Below the pieces are notes generated by a model. That model made no database searches and was not told the DNA's origin. It was given only the letters and a program-made list of their open reading frames with translations. Positions 6,419 through 14,892 of a stretch of DNA of 25,208 nucleotides are shown here, piece after piece. The stretch spans positions 1-25,208 of the forward strand of contig JBGSYN010000186.1 of NCBI GenBank assembly GCA_041750975.1. Reading direction: 5' to 3'. The number at the start of each line of letters is the position of its first letter. Position 1 is the stretch's first letter. This DNA comes from JBGSYN01 sp041750975. Lineage in GTDB: Bacteria > Pseudomonadota > Alphaproteobacteria > Geminicoccales > Geminicoccaceae. Made by a program: the position numbers and the translations under genes.

Positions 6419-7186
6419 ATGGTCAACACCATAGCGATCGTCAATCAGAAAGGCGGCGTCGGCAAGACGACGACCACGGTCAATCTGGCCTATGCGCTTG
6501 CCGGACAAGATCAACGCGTGCTGGCCATCGATACCGATCCGCAGGCCAGCCTGACCTTCTACATGGGCTACGACGAGCGAGATCTCGAACGGCGTCAGGA
6601 GACCCTCTATCACACGATGATGGGCGGCCGCGGGGTCGCCGAAATCGTTCAGGGCGACAATCCGGCATTGGTGGCCGCTGGAATTTCCCTGGCCAAGGCC
6701 GATGCGGAATTGATTACCGAGCCCGGCGGCTCCTGGGTCCTGAAGGAGGCGCTGGCCTCAATCGTCGGCAATTATGACTTCGTTCTGGTCGATTGCCCGC
6801 CGACATTGACCATTCTCACGGTGAATGCGTTGGCTGCCGTCGATCGTGTGCTGATTCCGGTGAAAACCGACATGCTGTCGACGCTCGGGATCCCGCAACT
6901 GCTGGACACCATCGCCAAGGTGCAGCGCCGGGCCAATCCGCGGCTGAGCGTGCTCGGTATCCTGCCGACCATGTATAACCCAACCTATGGTCACGATAGC
7001 GAAGTTCTGCACGAAATCTCCGCGACATTCGGCAAGACGATCCGTGTGTTCGATGCGATCCGGCGGAGTACAGCCTTCGACCGCGCCGCCGGAACCGGTG
7101 ATGCCAGCGTGCGGCTCAATCCCGAAATGCCGGGTGCCAAGGCCTATCAAGATCTGGCGAAAAACCTGATTAAGGATGCCGCATGA
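6419..7186 (+). CDS. parA: ParA partition ATPase
   Basis: A 255-residue ParA/Soj ATPase. The deviant Walker A motif KGGVGKTT is at residues 11-18, with the signature Lys11 that defines the ParA/MinD group. VLAIDTDPQ at 34-42 and the Walker B stretch FVLVDCPP at 121-128 follow. There is no N-terminal DNA-binding extension, so it is the short ParA form that binds DNA nonspecifically and moves ParB-parS complexes. The first codons are ATGGTCAACACC. The stop overlaps the parB start (ATGA, 7183-7186). It partners ParB just downstream and the paired palindromes upstream. With the rep gene nearby, it most likely segregates this replicon. Confidence 0.96.
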   Translation: MVNTIAIVNQKGGVGKTTTTVNLAYALAGQDQRVLAIDTDPQASLTFYMGYDERDLERRQETLYHTMMGGRGVAEIVQGDNPALVAAGISLAKADAELITEPGGSWVLKEALASIVGNYDFVLVDCPPTLTILTVNALAAVDRVLIPVKTDMLSTLGIPQLLDTIAKVQRRANPRLSVLGILPTMYNPTYGHDSEVLHEISATFGKTIRVFDAIRRSTAFDRAAGTGDASVRLNPEMPGAKAYQDLAKNLIKDAA

Positions 7187-8064
7187 CCACGCGACGCAAA
7201 AACGCCAACGCACATGTCCATCGGCTGCTGGCCGATCGGGCTCGGGACCCGTTATTCGATCTCACCACCGATTTGCCGCGGGTAGTCGAAATCGACATTG
7301 CGCAGATCCGGCCCAATCCCGATCAGCCGCGGCGTCAGGTCGATACCGCCGGCATCGAGGAGTTGGCCCAATCCATCGCACAGCATGGTTTGTTGCAGCC
7401 GATCATCGTCAAGGAAGAGGACGGGGGCTACATCCTGGTCGCCGGCCAGAGACGATTGCTGGCGCATCAGCATCTCGATCGCGAGCGCATCATTGCGCTC
7501 CTGACGACGGGCCGGCCTGATGAGTTGGCCCTGATCGAGAACCTGCAGCGGCAGGATCTGCCGCCCTTGGACGAGGCCGAGGCCTTGGCGGCACTGAAGG
7601 AACGCTATGGCTACACGCAGGAAGAACTGGCCTCGGCACTGGCCAAGGCAAAAAGCACCATCTCGGAATTGCTTTCGTTGAATTCGTTGCCGGAGTTATT
7701 GAAGGCTGAAATCAGGGCCCGGCCGCAGCCCATATCGAAATCGCTGCTGATCGAGATTGCGCGCCTCGATGACGAGAAAGCGCAGCTTCAGTTATGGGAG
7801 CGCCTGGGCGGTCTCGATCATATTACGGTCCGTGCGGTTCGGGCTGCCAAGCGCCCGCCGGCGGAGCCGAAACCGGCCACCACCGGAGTCTTCGACCAGG
7901 GCAGGGCGGCCGTCACCGCCGGCAGGCAGTTGATACGTCGGCTCGATGATATCGAGAAGCGCAAGGTGACGATCGACCGCGATCTTCGAGGTGTGCTCGA
8001 GAGTTTGCGCGGTCAAATCGATGCGCTGCTCGCTGACGAAGTCCACACAAGACACATGGTTTGA
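7183..8064 (+). CDS. parB: ParB/Spo0J-family centromere-binding protein
   Basis: A 293-residue ParB. The N-terminal nucleotide-binding domain includes IRPNPDQPRR (residues 42-51), the arginine patch GQRR at 88-91 (GERR in most relatives) and ENLQRQDLPPLDEAEA (119-134). The helix-turn-helix that reads parS is around 143-170 (GYTQEELASALAKAKSTISE). A lower-complexity linker and a C-terminal dimerisation segment complete it. ParB should load on the two 16-bp palindromes at 6270 and 6320 and form a CTP-dependent sliding clamp. Its start lies within the parA stop, so the pair is translationally coupled. Confidence 0.95.
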   Translation: MTTRRKNANAHVHRLLADRARDPLFDLTTDLPRVVEIDIAQIRPNPDQPRRQVDTAGIEELAQSIAQHGLLQPIIVKEEDGGYILVAGQRRLLAHQHLDRERIIALLTTGRPDELALIENLQRQDLPPLDEAEALAALKERYGYTQEELASALAKAKSTISELLSLNSLPELLKAEIRARPQPISKSLLIEIARLDDEKAQLQLWERLGGLDHITVRAVRAAKRPPAEPKPATTGVFDQGRAAVTAGRQLIRRLDDIEKRKVTIDRDLRGVLESLRGQIDALLADEVHTRHMV

Positions 8065-8121
8065 TGATGACCGATGTGTCTGGATCGATACAGATCATTA
8101 GCGCGTCAGGGAGGAATCGTC

Positions 8122-8787
8122 GTGAACCTTGACCGCAAGGTGCTCATCGCGCCCTCGATCCTCGCCGCCGATTTTTCCAGGCTCGGTGAAGAGGTGAGGG
8201 CGGTCTCGACGGCCGGTGCCGACTGGATTCACCTCGACGTGATGGACGGCTCGTTCGTACCCAATATCAGCTACGGGTCGGCCGTGATCGGGGCGGTCCG
8301 CGGCATGACGGACAAGCCGTTCGACTGTCATCTGATGATCGAGAACCCGGATCGCTATCTCGGCGATTTCGCGGCGGCAGGGGTGGATCGCATTACTGTT
8401 CATGCGGAAGCCTGCCGTCATCTCGACCGCACACTTGCGGCGATTCAAGGTCTGGGCAAAAGGGCAGGGGTCGCGCTGAACCCGGCAACGCCGGAGACCG
8501 CTCTGGACTACGTCTGGGACAAGCTCGATCTCGTTCTTGTCATGACCGTCAATCCGGGTTTCGGCGGGCAGCGCTTCATTCCGTCCTGTCTCGACAAGAT
8601 CCGCCGGATCAGGGCCAAAGCGACGAACCAGGCGATGCATATCGAGGTCGATGGCGGGATCGGGGCCGAGACGGCCGGGCGCGTTTGCGATGCCGGCGCC
8701 GACGTCCTGGTCGCCGGCACGGCAATCTTCAAAAGCTCCGATTACCGCCGGGCTATCGACGCTCTGCGGCCAGGCATGAGCAGCTAG
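8122..8787 (+). CDS. rpe: ribulose-phosphate 3-epimerase
   Basis: The enzyme interconverts ribulose 5-phosphate and xylulose 5-phosphate in the pentose phosphate and Calvin cycles. This 221-residue TIM barrel carries all hallmark segments: IAPSILAADFS at the N-terminus, HLDVMDGSFVPN with metal ligands H37 and D39, DCHLMIE with H70, VNPGFGGQ, and EVDGGIG with D177. The start is a GTG at 8122, because GGGAGGA (8109-8115) precedes it at a 6-nt spacing; the frame runs back to an ATG at 8074 without a site. It follows parB by only 57 bp in the same direction, so it may be transcribed from the par operon, which is unusual company. Housekeeping copies are expected on the main chromosome. Confidence 0.95.
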   Translation: MNLDRKVLIAPSILAADFSRLGEEVRAVSTAGADWIHLDVMDGSFVPNISYGSAVIGAVRGMTDKPFDCHLMIENPDRYLGDFAAAGVDRITVHAEACRHLDRTLAAIQGLGKRAGVALNPATPETALDYVWDKLDLVLVMTVNPGFGGQRFIPSCLDKIRRIRAKATNQAMHIEVDGGIGAETAGRVCDAGADVLVAGTAIFKSSDYRRAIDALRPGMSS

Positions 8788-8800
8788 GTACCAATACCTA
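8785..8800. terminator. small hairpin between convergent rpe and HupE-like genes
   Basis: TAGGTA (8785-8790), a 4-nt loop, and TACCTA (8795-8800) form a perfect 6-bp stem that contains the stop codons of both convergent genes. There is no T-run on either side, so it is at best a weak or Rho-assisted stop. Confidence 0.25.
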
Positions 8801-9409
8801 AGATCCGGTCTCGACGCGCCAGGCAAGGGCCAGCATCAAGGCGGAGACGGCGAGCACCCATGAGCCGAGAATGCGAACGCCGATCGGAAGCCAGCGGTGA
8901 TCGGCCTGGCGGCCGGCCCATCGGGCGGCGCTCAGGGCGTAGAACATGATCAGCTGAACGCCGATGAAGCTGCCGAGGATAAACAGCAGCATCACCGGCA
9001 GCGCTGCCGGTGCGGGCATGGTGATGATGCCGACGACGAGCCCCATCGCCGCACCGAACGGCCAGACGGCGGAAGCCGGCAAGGGCTGTGCCGCGGCCAC
9101 TGCCGCACCGGCAATGAGGGCGAAGACGATGATCCACCATTCCGGCGCATAAAGCATGGGCTGGAGCCAGGCAGCGGACAATCCGATGATCATCGCCAAT
9201 GAGAAGCCGATCCAGGCGGGTCCTCTGATCCTTGCGGCATTCTGACCCAGCACCATGCCGAAACCGGCCAGAGCGAGGGCCTGACCGACATCGATCAACG
9301 GATGCAGCAGCCCCTGATAGAACGAGCCGATGCCGGGAAAGGGGCTGTGCGCCGAGGCGGCCGAAGGCACCAGCGCCAGGAAGCCGCCCAGCGCGAGACA
9401 TCGCCACAA
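8798..9409 (-). CDS. HupE/UreJ-like membrane protein, second paralogue
   Basis: A 203-residue protein with a signal-peptide-like start (cut after SAASA, residue 20), then HSPFPGIGSFYQGLLHPL (residues 21-38) with His21 and His36, and about six hydrophobic segments. The mature start with conserved His and the small multi-helix body resemble HupE/UreJ proteins, some of which are nickel or cobalt permeases. The match is looser than for the neighbour at 9441, and the HGHAHG motif is absent. The best start is a TTG at 9407-9409; no ATG lies in frame between the upstream stop and the signal peptide. It lies 31 bp after the HupE gene and is surely cotranscribed with it. Confidence 0.6.
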   Translation of the reverse strand: MWRCLALGGFLALVPSAASAHSPFPGIGSFYQGLLHPLIDVGQALALAGFGMVLGQNAARIRGPAWIGFSLAMIIGLSAAWLQPMLYAPEWWIIVFALIAGAAVAAAQPLPASAVWPFGAAMGLVVGIITMPAPAALPVMLLFILGSFIGVQLIMFYALSAARWAGRQADHRWLPIGVRILGSWVLAVSALMLALAWRVETGS

Positions 9410-9440
9410 CTGATCGCGCCCGATCGGCTAGACGGGGCAG

Positions 9441-10046
9441 TCAGACAAACCCGAACAGGAACGCCACTCCGGCAACCGCAATGGCCGCGCCGCCGGTACG
9501 AATCGCCAAAGCACCGCCGGGCCGGCCGATCAGCAGCCCGAGCGCAATGCCTGAAAGATGCAGCAGACCCGTGGCGATGACGAAGCCGAGCGAATAGGCA
9601 ATCGGGCTCGTCGCATCCGGCAGTTCGGTGCCATGGGCGTGACCGTGTAGGATGGCGAAGGCGCCGACGATGATCGCCGCGATCCAAAGGGGCGCCCGGA
9701 CCGCAAGGGCGATCAGCAGCCCGAGCACGATCGAGGAGGCGGCGATCCCCATTTCGACCGCCGGCAGGGGAAATCCGAGCACGCCCAGAGCCCCGCCGAA
9801 TGCCATGATGACCGGAAAGACAACCGGCAGGATCCAGATCGCGGGCGAGCCCAGAAAGGCTCCCCACAGGCCGACGGCGACCATCGCCACGACATGGTCC
9901 CAGCCGAAGATCGGATGGGTGAAGCCCGAAAGGAAACCGCCGCCAAACCCTGCAGCCCCTTCGGTGTGGGCGAGGGCCGGGCCAGCCAGCAAGAACAACC
10001 CGAACATCAGGACGAAAACAAGATCGAGGAACCGCTTGGCGGGCAT
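9441..10046 (-). CDS. hupE: HupE/UreJ family nickel/cobalt transporter
   Basis: A 201-residue HupE/UreJ protein. The signal peptide is cut after GPALA (residue 26), so the mature protein starts with His, as is common in this family. The first membrane segment carries HPIFGWDHVVAM (H44, D50, H51), the HX5DH-type motif needed for metal transport in characterised HupE. A later segment has HGHAHG with H134, H136 and H138. About six membrane spans follow the leader. GGAGGA (10054-10059) lies 7 nt before the ATG. It likely takes up nickel (or cobalt), which would suit the nickel cofactor genes larEB 4 kb away. No hydrogenase or urease genes are in the window. Confidence 0.88.
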   Translation of the reverse strand: MPAKRFLDLVFVLMFGLFLLAGPALAHTEGAAGFGGGFLSGFTHPIFGWDHVVAMVAVGLWGAFLGSPAIWILPVVFPVIMAFGGALGVLGFPLPAVEMGIAASSIVLGLLIALAVRAPLWIAAIIVGAFAILHGHAHGTELPDATSPIAYSLGFVIATGLLHLSGIALGLLIGRPGGALAIRTGGAAIAVAGVAFLFGFV

Positions 10047-10101
10047 GGATCAATCCTCCAGAGAATGGCTTAGGACGCTATCTAGACTGGCTTACGCAAT
10101 C

Positions 10102-11196
10102 ATGTCACCGAACAGATGCCGAACCGGCAAAAGACTGCGGATGCCGGCCGAGTTCGAGCCCCATGCCGGGACCTGGATGATCTGGCCGGAGCGCAAGGAT
10201 AATTGGCGGCAGGATGCATTGCCGGCGCAACGGGCCTTCGCGGCCGTCGCCCAGGCAATCGCTCAAGCCGAACCCGTCACCATGATCGTGAGCGAGCAGG
10301 GGCGGGCCGCGGCCCAGAGCACGCTCGGCCCGACCATCCGCCTCGTCACCGCGCCCAGCAATGACTCCTGGGCGCGGGATGTCGGTGCCACCTTCCTGAT
10401 CGACGAGTACGGCCGGTTGCAGGCTGTGGACTGGCCCTTCAACGCCTGGGGCGGGCTGTACGCGGAATACGGCGACGATGATCGCATCGCGGCCCTCATG
10501 GCGGCCCAGGAGGGCTGTGAGGCGCTGCGGGCGTCCTTCGTCATGGAAGGCGGTGCAATCGTCGTGGACGGGGAGGGGACCCTGGTGACGACCGCCTCCT
10601 GTCTGCTCGATCCCAACCGCAATCCCGGCATTACACGGGCCGAAATCGAGGCCGAGTTCGCCGCTATCCTCGGTGCCGAAACCGTGATCTGGCTCGACGC
10701 AGGGATCCCGGAAGATGAGACCGGCGGGCATATCGACAATCTTCTGGCATTCGCGGCACCGGGCCATGTCCTGATGAGCTGGTGCGACGATCCTAACGAC
10801 CCGCATCACGCGGTCTCGAAGGCGGCATTGGAGGGCCTAAAGAAGTCAAAGGATGCGCGAGGGCGATCCCTCGAGATCACGAGACTGCCGGTGCCGGGAC
10901 CGCTCTACCGGTCTCCCTCGGATTTCGGGGAGCTCGAGGTGTGGGACGGCGCTGGCTATGCGCGGCATGAAGGTGCTCGCCTGGCGGCCTCCTACGCCAA
11001 TTTCTACATCGCCAATGATCGTGTGATCATGCCGCTGCTCGATCCCCGCACCGACGACGACGCCAGGCGCATCCTTGAGGCCGCGTTCCCGGAGCGCACC
11101 GTGGTCGGTATCGAGAGCCGGGAGATCCTGCTGGGCGGCGGCAATATACACTGCATCACGCAACAGGTCCCGGCCACGGATGGAACACGACCCTGA
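10102..11196 (+). CDS. aguA: agmatine deiminase
   Basis: This 364-residue enzyme of the peptidylarginine deiminase-like family hydrolyses agmatine to N-carbamoylputrescine and ammonia, a step from arginine to putrescine. Hallmarks are RMPAEFEPHAGTWMIWPER at the N-terminus, NDSWARDVG, FNAWGG, MEGGAIVVDGEG, DETGGHIDN with the catalytic His, and GGGNIHCITQQ near the end with the nucleophile Cys351. The start at 10102 gives the usual family length. The frame stays open upstream to 9652 opposite hupE, but that part does not look like protein. No strong ribosome site precedes 10102. The next step, N-carbamoylputrescine amidase (aguB), is not nearby. Confidence 0.93.
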   Translation: MSPNRCRTGKRLRMPAEFEPHAGTWMIWPERKDNWRQDALPAQRAFAAVAQAIAQAEPVTMIVSEQGRAAAQSTLGPTIRLVTAPSNDSWARDVGATFLIDEYGRLQAVDWPFNAWGGLYAEYGDDDRIAALMAAQEGCEALRASFVMEGGAIVVDGEGTLVTTASCLLDPNRNPGITRAEIEAEFAAILGAETVIWLDAGIPEDETGGHIDNLLAFAAPGHVLMSWCDDPNDPHHAVSKAALEGLKKSKDARGRSLEITRLPVPGPLYRSPSDFGELEVWDGAGYARHEGARLAASYANFYIANDRVIMPLLDPRTDDDARRILEAAFPERTVVGIESREILLGGGNIHCITQQVPATDGTRP

Positions 11197-11227
11197 AAAA
11201 AGTTCGGGGCCCCTGAGGACCCCGAAC
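11196..11227 (-). terminator. Rho-independent terminator of the OmpA-like lipoprotein gene
   Basis: Read on the minus strand, GTTCGGGG pairs with CCCCGAAC (plus-strand arms 11202-11209 and 11220-11227, 10-nt loop) and is followed by six Ts (11196-11201). This is a textbook intrinsic terminator 20 bp after the lipoprotein stop. On the plus strand it touches the aguA stop and lacks a T-run, so it works mainly leftward. Confidence 0.85.
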
Positions 11228-11247
11228 GTCTCGCCTTGGCGAAGAGA

Positions 11248-12111
11248 TTAGCGCTTGCGGATTTCCACCCGCCGATTGAGTGCGCGTCCTTCCGCGGTGT
11301 CGTTGGAGGCAACCGGCCTGGTCTCGCCGAAGCCCTGGACGACCATGCGATCCGTGGTCACGCCTTGGCCTTCGAGATAGTCGGCGACGGACTGAGCCCG
11401 CCGCTCGGAGAGGCCCTGATTGTACTCTTCCGTGCCGACGCTGTCGGTGAAGCCCCAAACTAGAGCGCGCTCGTTGCTATTTTCGACCAGCAATTGAGCG
11501 ATCTCGTTCAGTTCCGCCTCGAACTCTGGCTTGATGTTGGACCGATCGAAGTCGAACAGAACGTCCGAGCTCAGCACGATGGTTTCGGCAACGATGACCT
11601 CAGGCTGTCCCTCGATCGTCTCCATCGCCGACATGAAGGTGCCGCGGCAGGCGGCGATATCCAGCGGCTGCCGGTTTTCCGCCTGCTGCTCGATCCAGCA
11701 ATTGTAGGAACAAACGGCCGCGGCCATTTCCTGCGGGAACTCGTCCTGCTTGTTTTCCGACACGGCATTCAGATAGCGCTGCCGCGCGGCGGTCAGCTCA
11801 GCGACCTTGTCTTCGGGCAAATTGCGCGGCTGCAGGTCGGGTGTGTTGATCGGCTCAGGCTCGACCGTACCCTGGGTCGCGCCGCTGATGGCGTTCGCGG
11901 AATGGAACTGGGTGGACTGCCAGTCCTGCATCTCGTTGAACTCGAAATCGGCGTATTGCATGCACTGATCGTAGAGCGCCTGGTTGTAGGCGGGGCCTCC
12001 CGGCTGTGTGCTGCTGGCGCGACTGAACGCCTGCTCTGCACGATATCCGCCACAGCTTGCGGTCAGGGCGGCGAGTGCGACCACCGTAATGGCTGATGAT
12101 CCAATTCTCAT
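11248..12111 (-). CDS. OmpA-family outer-membrane lipoprotein (Pal-like)
   Basis: A 287-residue lipoprotein. The lipobox LTASC puts the lipidated Cys at residue 20. The middle (about 30-170) is rich in Gln, Glu and Ala and holds three further Cys residues (VCSYNCW and ACRG). The C-terminal third is an OmpA/Pal peptidoglycan-binding domain with VLFDFDRSNIKPEF, GFTDSVGTEEYN, LSERRAQSVADYL and NRRVEIRKR, including the Asp and Arg that bind the peptide stem. It probably anchors the outer membrane to the wall. GGAGGA (12121-12126) lies 9 nt before the ATG. A small hairpin (CGAGC/GCTCG, 12135-12149) sits just upstream in the leader. A strong terminator closes the gene. Confidence 0.9.
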   Translation of the reverse strand: MRIGSSAITVVALAALTASCGGYRAEQAFSRASSTQPGGPAYNQALYDQCMQYADFEFNEMQDWQSTQFHSANAISGATQGTVEPEPINTPDLQPRNLPEDKVAELTAARQRYLNAVSENKQDEFPQEMAAAVCSYNCWIEQQAENRQPLDIAACRGTFMSAMETIEGQPEVIVAETIVLSSDVLFDFDRSNIKPEFEAELNEIAQLLVENSNERALVWGFTDSVGTEEYNQGLSERRAQSVADYLEGQGVTTDRMVVQGFGETRPVASNDTAEGRALNRRVEIRKR

Positions 12112-12447
12112 CTCTTCTTTTCCTCCAAAAGGAACGAGCTGGTTGCTCGGCTCGATTCAATAACGTGTGGCCGTCTCGAAAGCCTCCTCCGCCTTCGATC
12201 TGTCCCTCTGTCTACCGCTGTGGCCATACCAGAGCCGTGCGGCAACTCTAGGCCGTTCTGTCGATGGTTGTGTGGTTTCTGCCAGACTGTGTCCCGGACC
12301 ACACATAAAGACCCTTCAACGGCGCGCTTCCGGGTTGGCGGTACGGTTCGTCACACGTGGCTGAACCGCTCCACTCCAGCGCTATCTAGAATGGTGCGGC
12401 GGGAGCGGTGCCGAGGCGCCAAAGTCGAAATTTGAACAGGTGTGACG
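12112..12447. promoter_or_regulatory. divergent regulatory region, OmpA-lipoprotein and cydA
   Basis: This 336-bp stretch between divergent genes holds no plausible coding frame. It contains a 7-bp inverted repeat TGTGTGG/CCACACA (12269-12275 and 12299-12305, 23-bp spacer) and CGCTATCTAGAATGG at 12380-12394, whose TAGAAT could be a -10 box for cydA. No FNR-type TTGAT-N4-ATCAA site was found, although bd oxidases are often oxygen-controlled. Promoters must be here, but their exact location is not clear. Confidence 0.4.
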
Positions 12448-13863
12448 ATGCTGGAAAATATTGGGGCTGTCGATCTGGCGCGGATGCAATTTGCGTTCAC
12501 CGTGGCGTTTCACATTATCTTCCCGGCCATCTCCATCGGGCTTGCGAGCTATCTGGCGGTCCTCGAAGGCCTGTCGCTTATGACCGGACGCGACATCTTC
12601 ATGCGGCTCTACCGCTATTGGATCAAGATCTTTGCCGTGACCTTCGGCATGGGCGTCGTCTCCGGTCTGGTCATGAGCTATCAATTCGGCACGAATTGGA
12701 GCGTGTACGCCGACAAGACCGGGCCTATACTCGGCCCGTTGATGGGCTATGAGGTGCTCTCGGCCTTCTTTCTCGAGGCTGGATTTCTCGGTGTCATGCT
12801 GTTCGGCATGAACAAGGTCGGCAAGCGCCTGCACTTTCTCGCGACCTTGATGGTCGCCTTCGGCACCGCGTTCTCGGCGTTCTGGATCCTCTCGGTAAAT
12901 TCCTGGATGCAGACACCCGCCGGCTACTCGATCAATGAAATGGGTCAGTTCGTGCCCGAGGATTGGTGGGCGATCGTCTTCAATCCCTCCTTTCCCTACA
13001 GGCTCGTGCACATGTTGCTCGCCGCCTACCTGACCACGGCCTTCATCGTCGGCGGCGTCGGCGCCTTCCATCTGTTGCGCGAGCGCGGCAATGAAGCCGC
13101 ACGTCTCATGTTCTCGATGGCGATGTGGATGGCAGCCATCGTCGCCCCCATCCAGATGGTCGTTGGCGATTTCCACGGGATCAACACGCTCGAGCACCAG
13201 CCGGCCAAGATCGCCGCCATGGAAGGCCATTTCGAGCCCGAAACCTCGGCACCTTTGCTGCTATTCGGGATCCCCGACATGGAAGCCGGCGAAACCAGGT
13301 ACAAAATCGGCATTCCCTATCTCGGGAGCTTGATCCTCACTCATTCCCTGGACGGCCGGGTGCCGGGGCTCAACGAGTTTCCGCCCGAAGACCGGCCCAA
13401 CGCCACGATCGTTTTCTTTAGCTTCCGCATCATGGTCGGCATCGGCATCCTCATGGCGACCATGGGCTTCATCAGTCTCTATCTACGCTGGAAGGGACGG
13501 CTCTACGATGTGCCCCTGTTCCACAGGGTAGCCGTGGCCTGCGGGCCGATCGGCATCATCGCTGTGCTGGCAGGCTGGGTCACTACGGAAGTCGGCAGGC
13601 AGCCCTTCACCGTCTACGGCCTGTTGCGAACCAGCGATTCGATCTCGCCGATCGCGGCACCTGCGGTCGCCGGATCGCTCCTCGCCTTCGTTATCGTCTA
13701 CTTCATCGTCTTCGGATTCGGCGTGCTTTACCTGCTGCGCTTGATGCGGCGTCCGCCGGTGCTGCACGAACCGGACGTCGATCCCGATCGTCCGACGCGG
13801 ACTGGAGGGTCCGCCCAGGCGCAGCGTGTGGTCAAAGGTTCGGAACCATTGCCGGCGGAATAG
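12448..13863 (+). CDS. cydA: cytochrome bd-type quinol oxidase subunit I (CIO-like, short Q-loop)
   Basis: The 471-residue haem subunit of a bd-type quinol oxidase, which reduces O2 to water in the inner membrane. Haem ligands are visible as H22 (FHIIFP), H188 (RLVHMLL) and M329 (FRIMVG), with the glutamates E102 and E110 in GYEVLSAFFLEAGF. From H188 to M329 is 141 residues, against 207 between the corresponding E. coli ligands, so the quinol (Q) loop is short, as in cyanide-insensitive oxidases (CioA). GRQPFTVYGLLRT is the typical later motif, with Phe where Trp is common. The ATG at 12448 was chosen (MLENIGAVDLARMQF matches the family start); a GTG two codons earlier is possible. It begins an operon with cydB. 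Confidence 0.96.
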   Translation: MLENIGAVDLARMQFAFTVAFHIIFPAISIGLASYLAVLEGLSLMTGRDIFMRLYRYWIKIFAVTFGMGVVSGLVMSYQFGTNWSVYADKTGPILGPLMGYEVLSAFFLEAGFLGVMLFGMNKVGKRLHFLATLMVAFGTAFSAFWILSVNSWMQTPAGYSINEMGQFVPEDWWAIVFNPSFPYRLVHMLLAAYLTTAFIVGGVGAFHLLRERGNEAARLMFSMAMWMAAIVAPIQMVVGDFHGINTLEHQPAKIAAMEGHFEPETSAPLLLFGIPDMEAGETRYKIGIPYLGSLILTHSLDGRVPGLNEFPPEDRPNATIVFFSFRIMVGIGILMATMGFISLYLRWKGRLYDVPLFHRVAVACGPIGIIAVLAGWVTTEVGRQPFTVYGLLRTSDSISPIAAPAVAGSLLAFVIVYFIVFGFGVLYLLRLMRRPPVLHEPDVDPDRPTRTGGSAQAQRVVKGSEPLPAE

Positions 13864-13887
13864 GACCGGCGGAACAGGAGACGGGAC

Positions 13888-14892
13888 ATGGCATTCGATC
13901 TGCCGATGGTCTGGGCCTTCATCATCGCTTTCGCGGTGCTCGCCTATGTCATCCTCGACGGTTTCGATCTCGGCATCGGCATCCTGTTCCCGTGGGCGAA
14001 AACGGAACAGGAGCGGGGCACGATGATCAACGCCATCGCCCCGGTTTGGGATGGCAACGAAACCTGGCTGATCCTCGGGGGAGGCGGCCTGTTCGCTGCC
14101 TTCCCACTGGCCTACAGCATCTTGATGCCGGCGCTCTATGCGCCCCTGATCGCGATGCTGCTCGGCCTGATCTTCAGGGGCGTCGCCTTCGAATTCCGCT
14201 TTCGCGACTCGGGCCATCGGCGCTACTGGGATTTCGGCTTCGTCGCCGGTTCCATCATCGCGACATTCTGTCAGGGACTGGCTCTCGGCACCTTCGTCCA
14301 GGGGGTCACCGTTGCCGATCGCGCCTATGCCGGCGGTTGGTATGACTGGCTTTCGCCCTTCACCGTCCTTACCGGAATCGCCCTGGTCATCGGCTACGGC
14401 CTGCTGGGCGCCTGCTGGCTCATCCTGAAGACCTCCCCGCCGATCCAGGACCGCTTTTTTCAACAAGCGCGGGTTCTCGGCATCGCGCTTCTGGTGATGA
14501 TCGTCCTGGTCAGCATCTGGACGCCGTTCCTCGATTCGGATGTGCAGACCCGTTGGTTCTCCTGGCCCGGCATCGTCCTCTATGCACCTGTGCCGCTTTT
14601 AGTCGCGGCCGGCGGCTACGGGCTCTATTGGGCGCTGGTCAACAAAAAGGAACGCTGGCCATTTCCCTTGGCGCTGGGGCTGTTCGTACTTTCCTATATC
14701 GGCCTCGGCATTAGCATTTTTCCCCATGTCGTACCGCATACGGTGACGATCGCCGAGGCCGCCGCCCCGGACAGCAGCCTGAAATTCATGCTCGTCGGCG
14801 TCGTCGTCCTGCTGCCCCTGATCATTGCTTACACAGCCTATGCCTATTGGGTTTTCCGCGGCAAGATCGACCCCGAGGCGAGCTATCACTGA
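13888..14892 (+). CDS. cydB: cytochrome bd-type quinol oxidase subunit II
   Basis: The 334-residue partner of CydA/CioA. It is very hydrophobic with about eight or nine membrane segments. Family landmarks are YVILDGFDLGIGILFPW at 20-36, PVWDGNETWLILGGG at 52-66, FRGVAFEFRFR, and GTFVQGV. The final helices end with YWVFRGKI. It begins 24 bp after cydA with an AGGAG-like site ahead. Its TGA stop shares its A with the ATG of the next small gene (TGATG), so that gene is translationally coupled. Confidence 0.96.
   Translation: MAFDLPMVWAFIIAFAVLAYVILDGFDLGIGILFPWAKTEQERGTMINAIAPVWDGNETWLILGGGGLFAAFPLAYSILMPALYAPLIAMLLGLIFRGVAFEFRFRDSGHRRYWDFGFVAGSIIATFCQGLALGTFVQGVTVADRAYAGGWYDWLSPFTVLTGIALVIGYGLLGACWLILKTSPPIQDRFFQQARVLGIALLVMIVLVSIWTPFLDSDVQTRWFSWPGIVLYAPVPLLVAAGGYGLYWALVNKKERWPFPLALGLFVLSYIGLGISIFPHVVPHTVTIAEAAAPDSSLKFMLVGVVVLLPLIIAYTAYAYWVFRGKIDPEASYH

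Noticed and set aside
9652..10101. A 150-residue N-terminal extension of agmatine deiminase
   Set aside because: The frame is open only because it mirrors hupE; family length and the MPAEFEPH start place the gene start at 10102.
12112..12447. An FNR/Anr site controlling cydA
   Set aside because: I looked for TTGAT-N4-ATCAA and close variants and did not find one.
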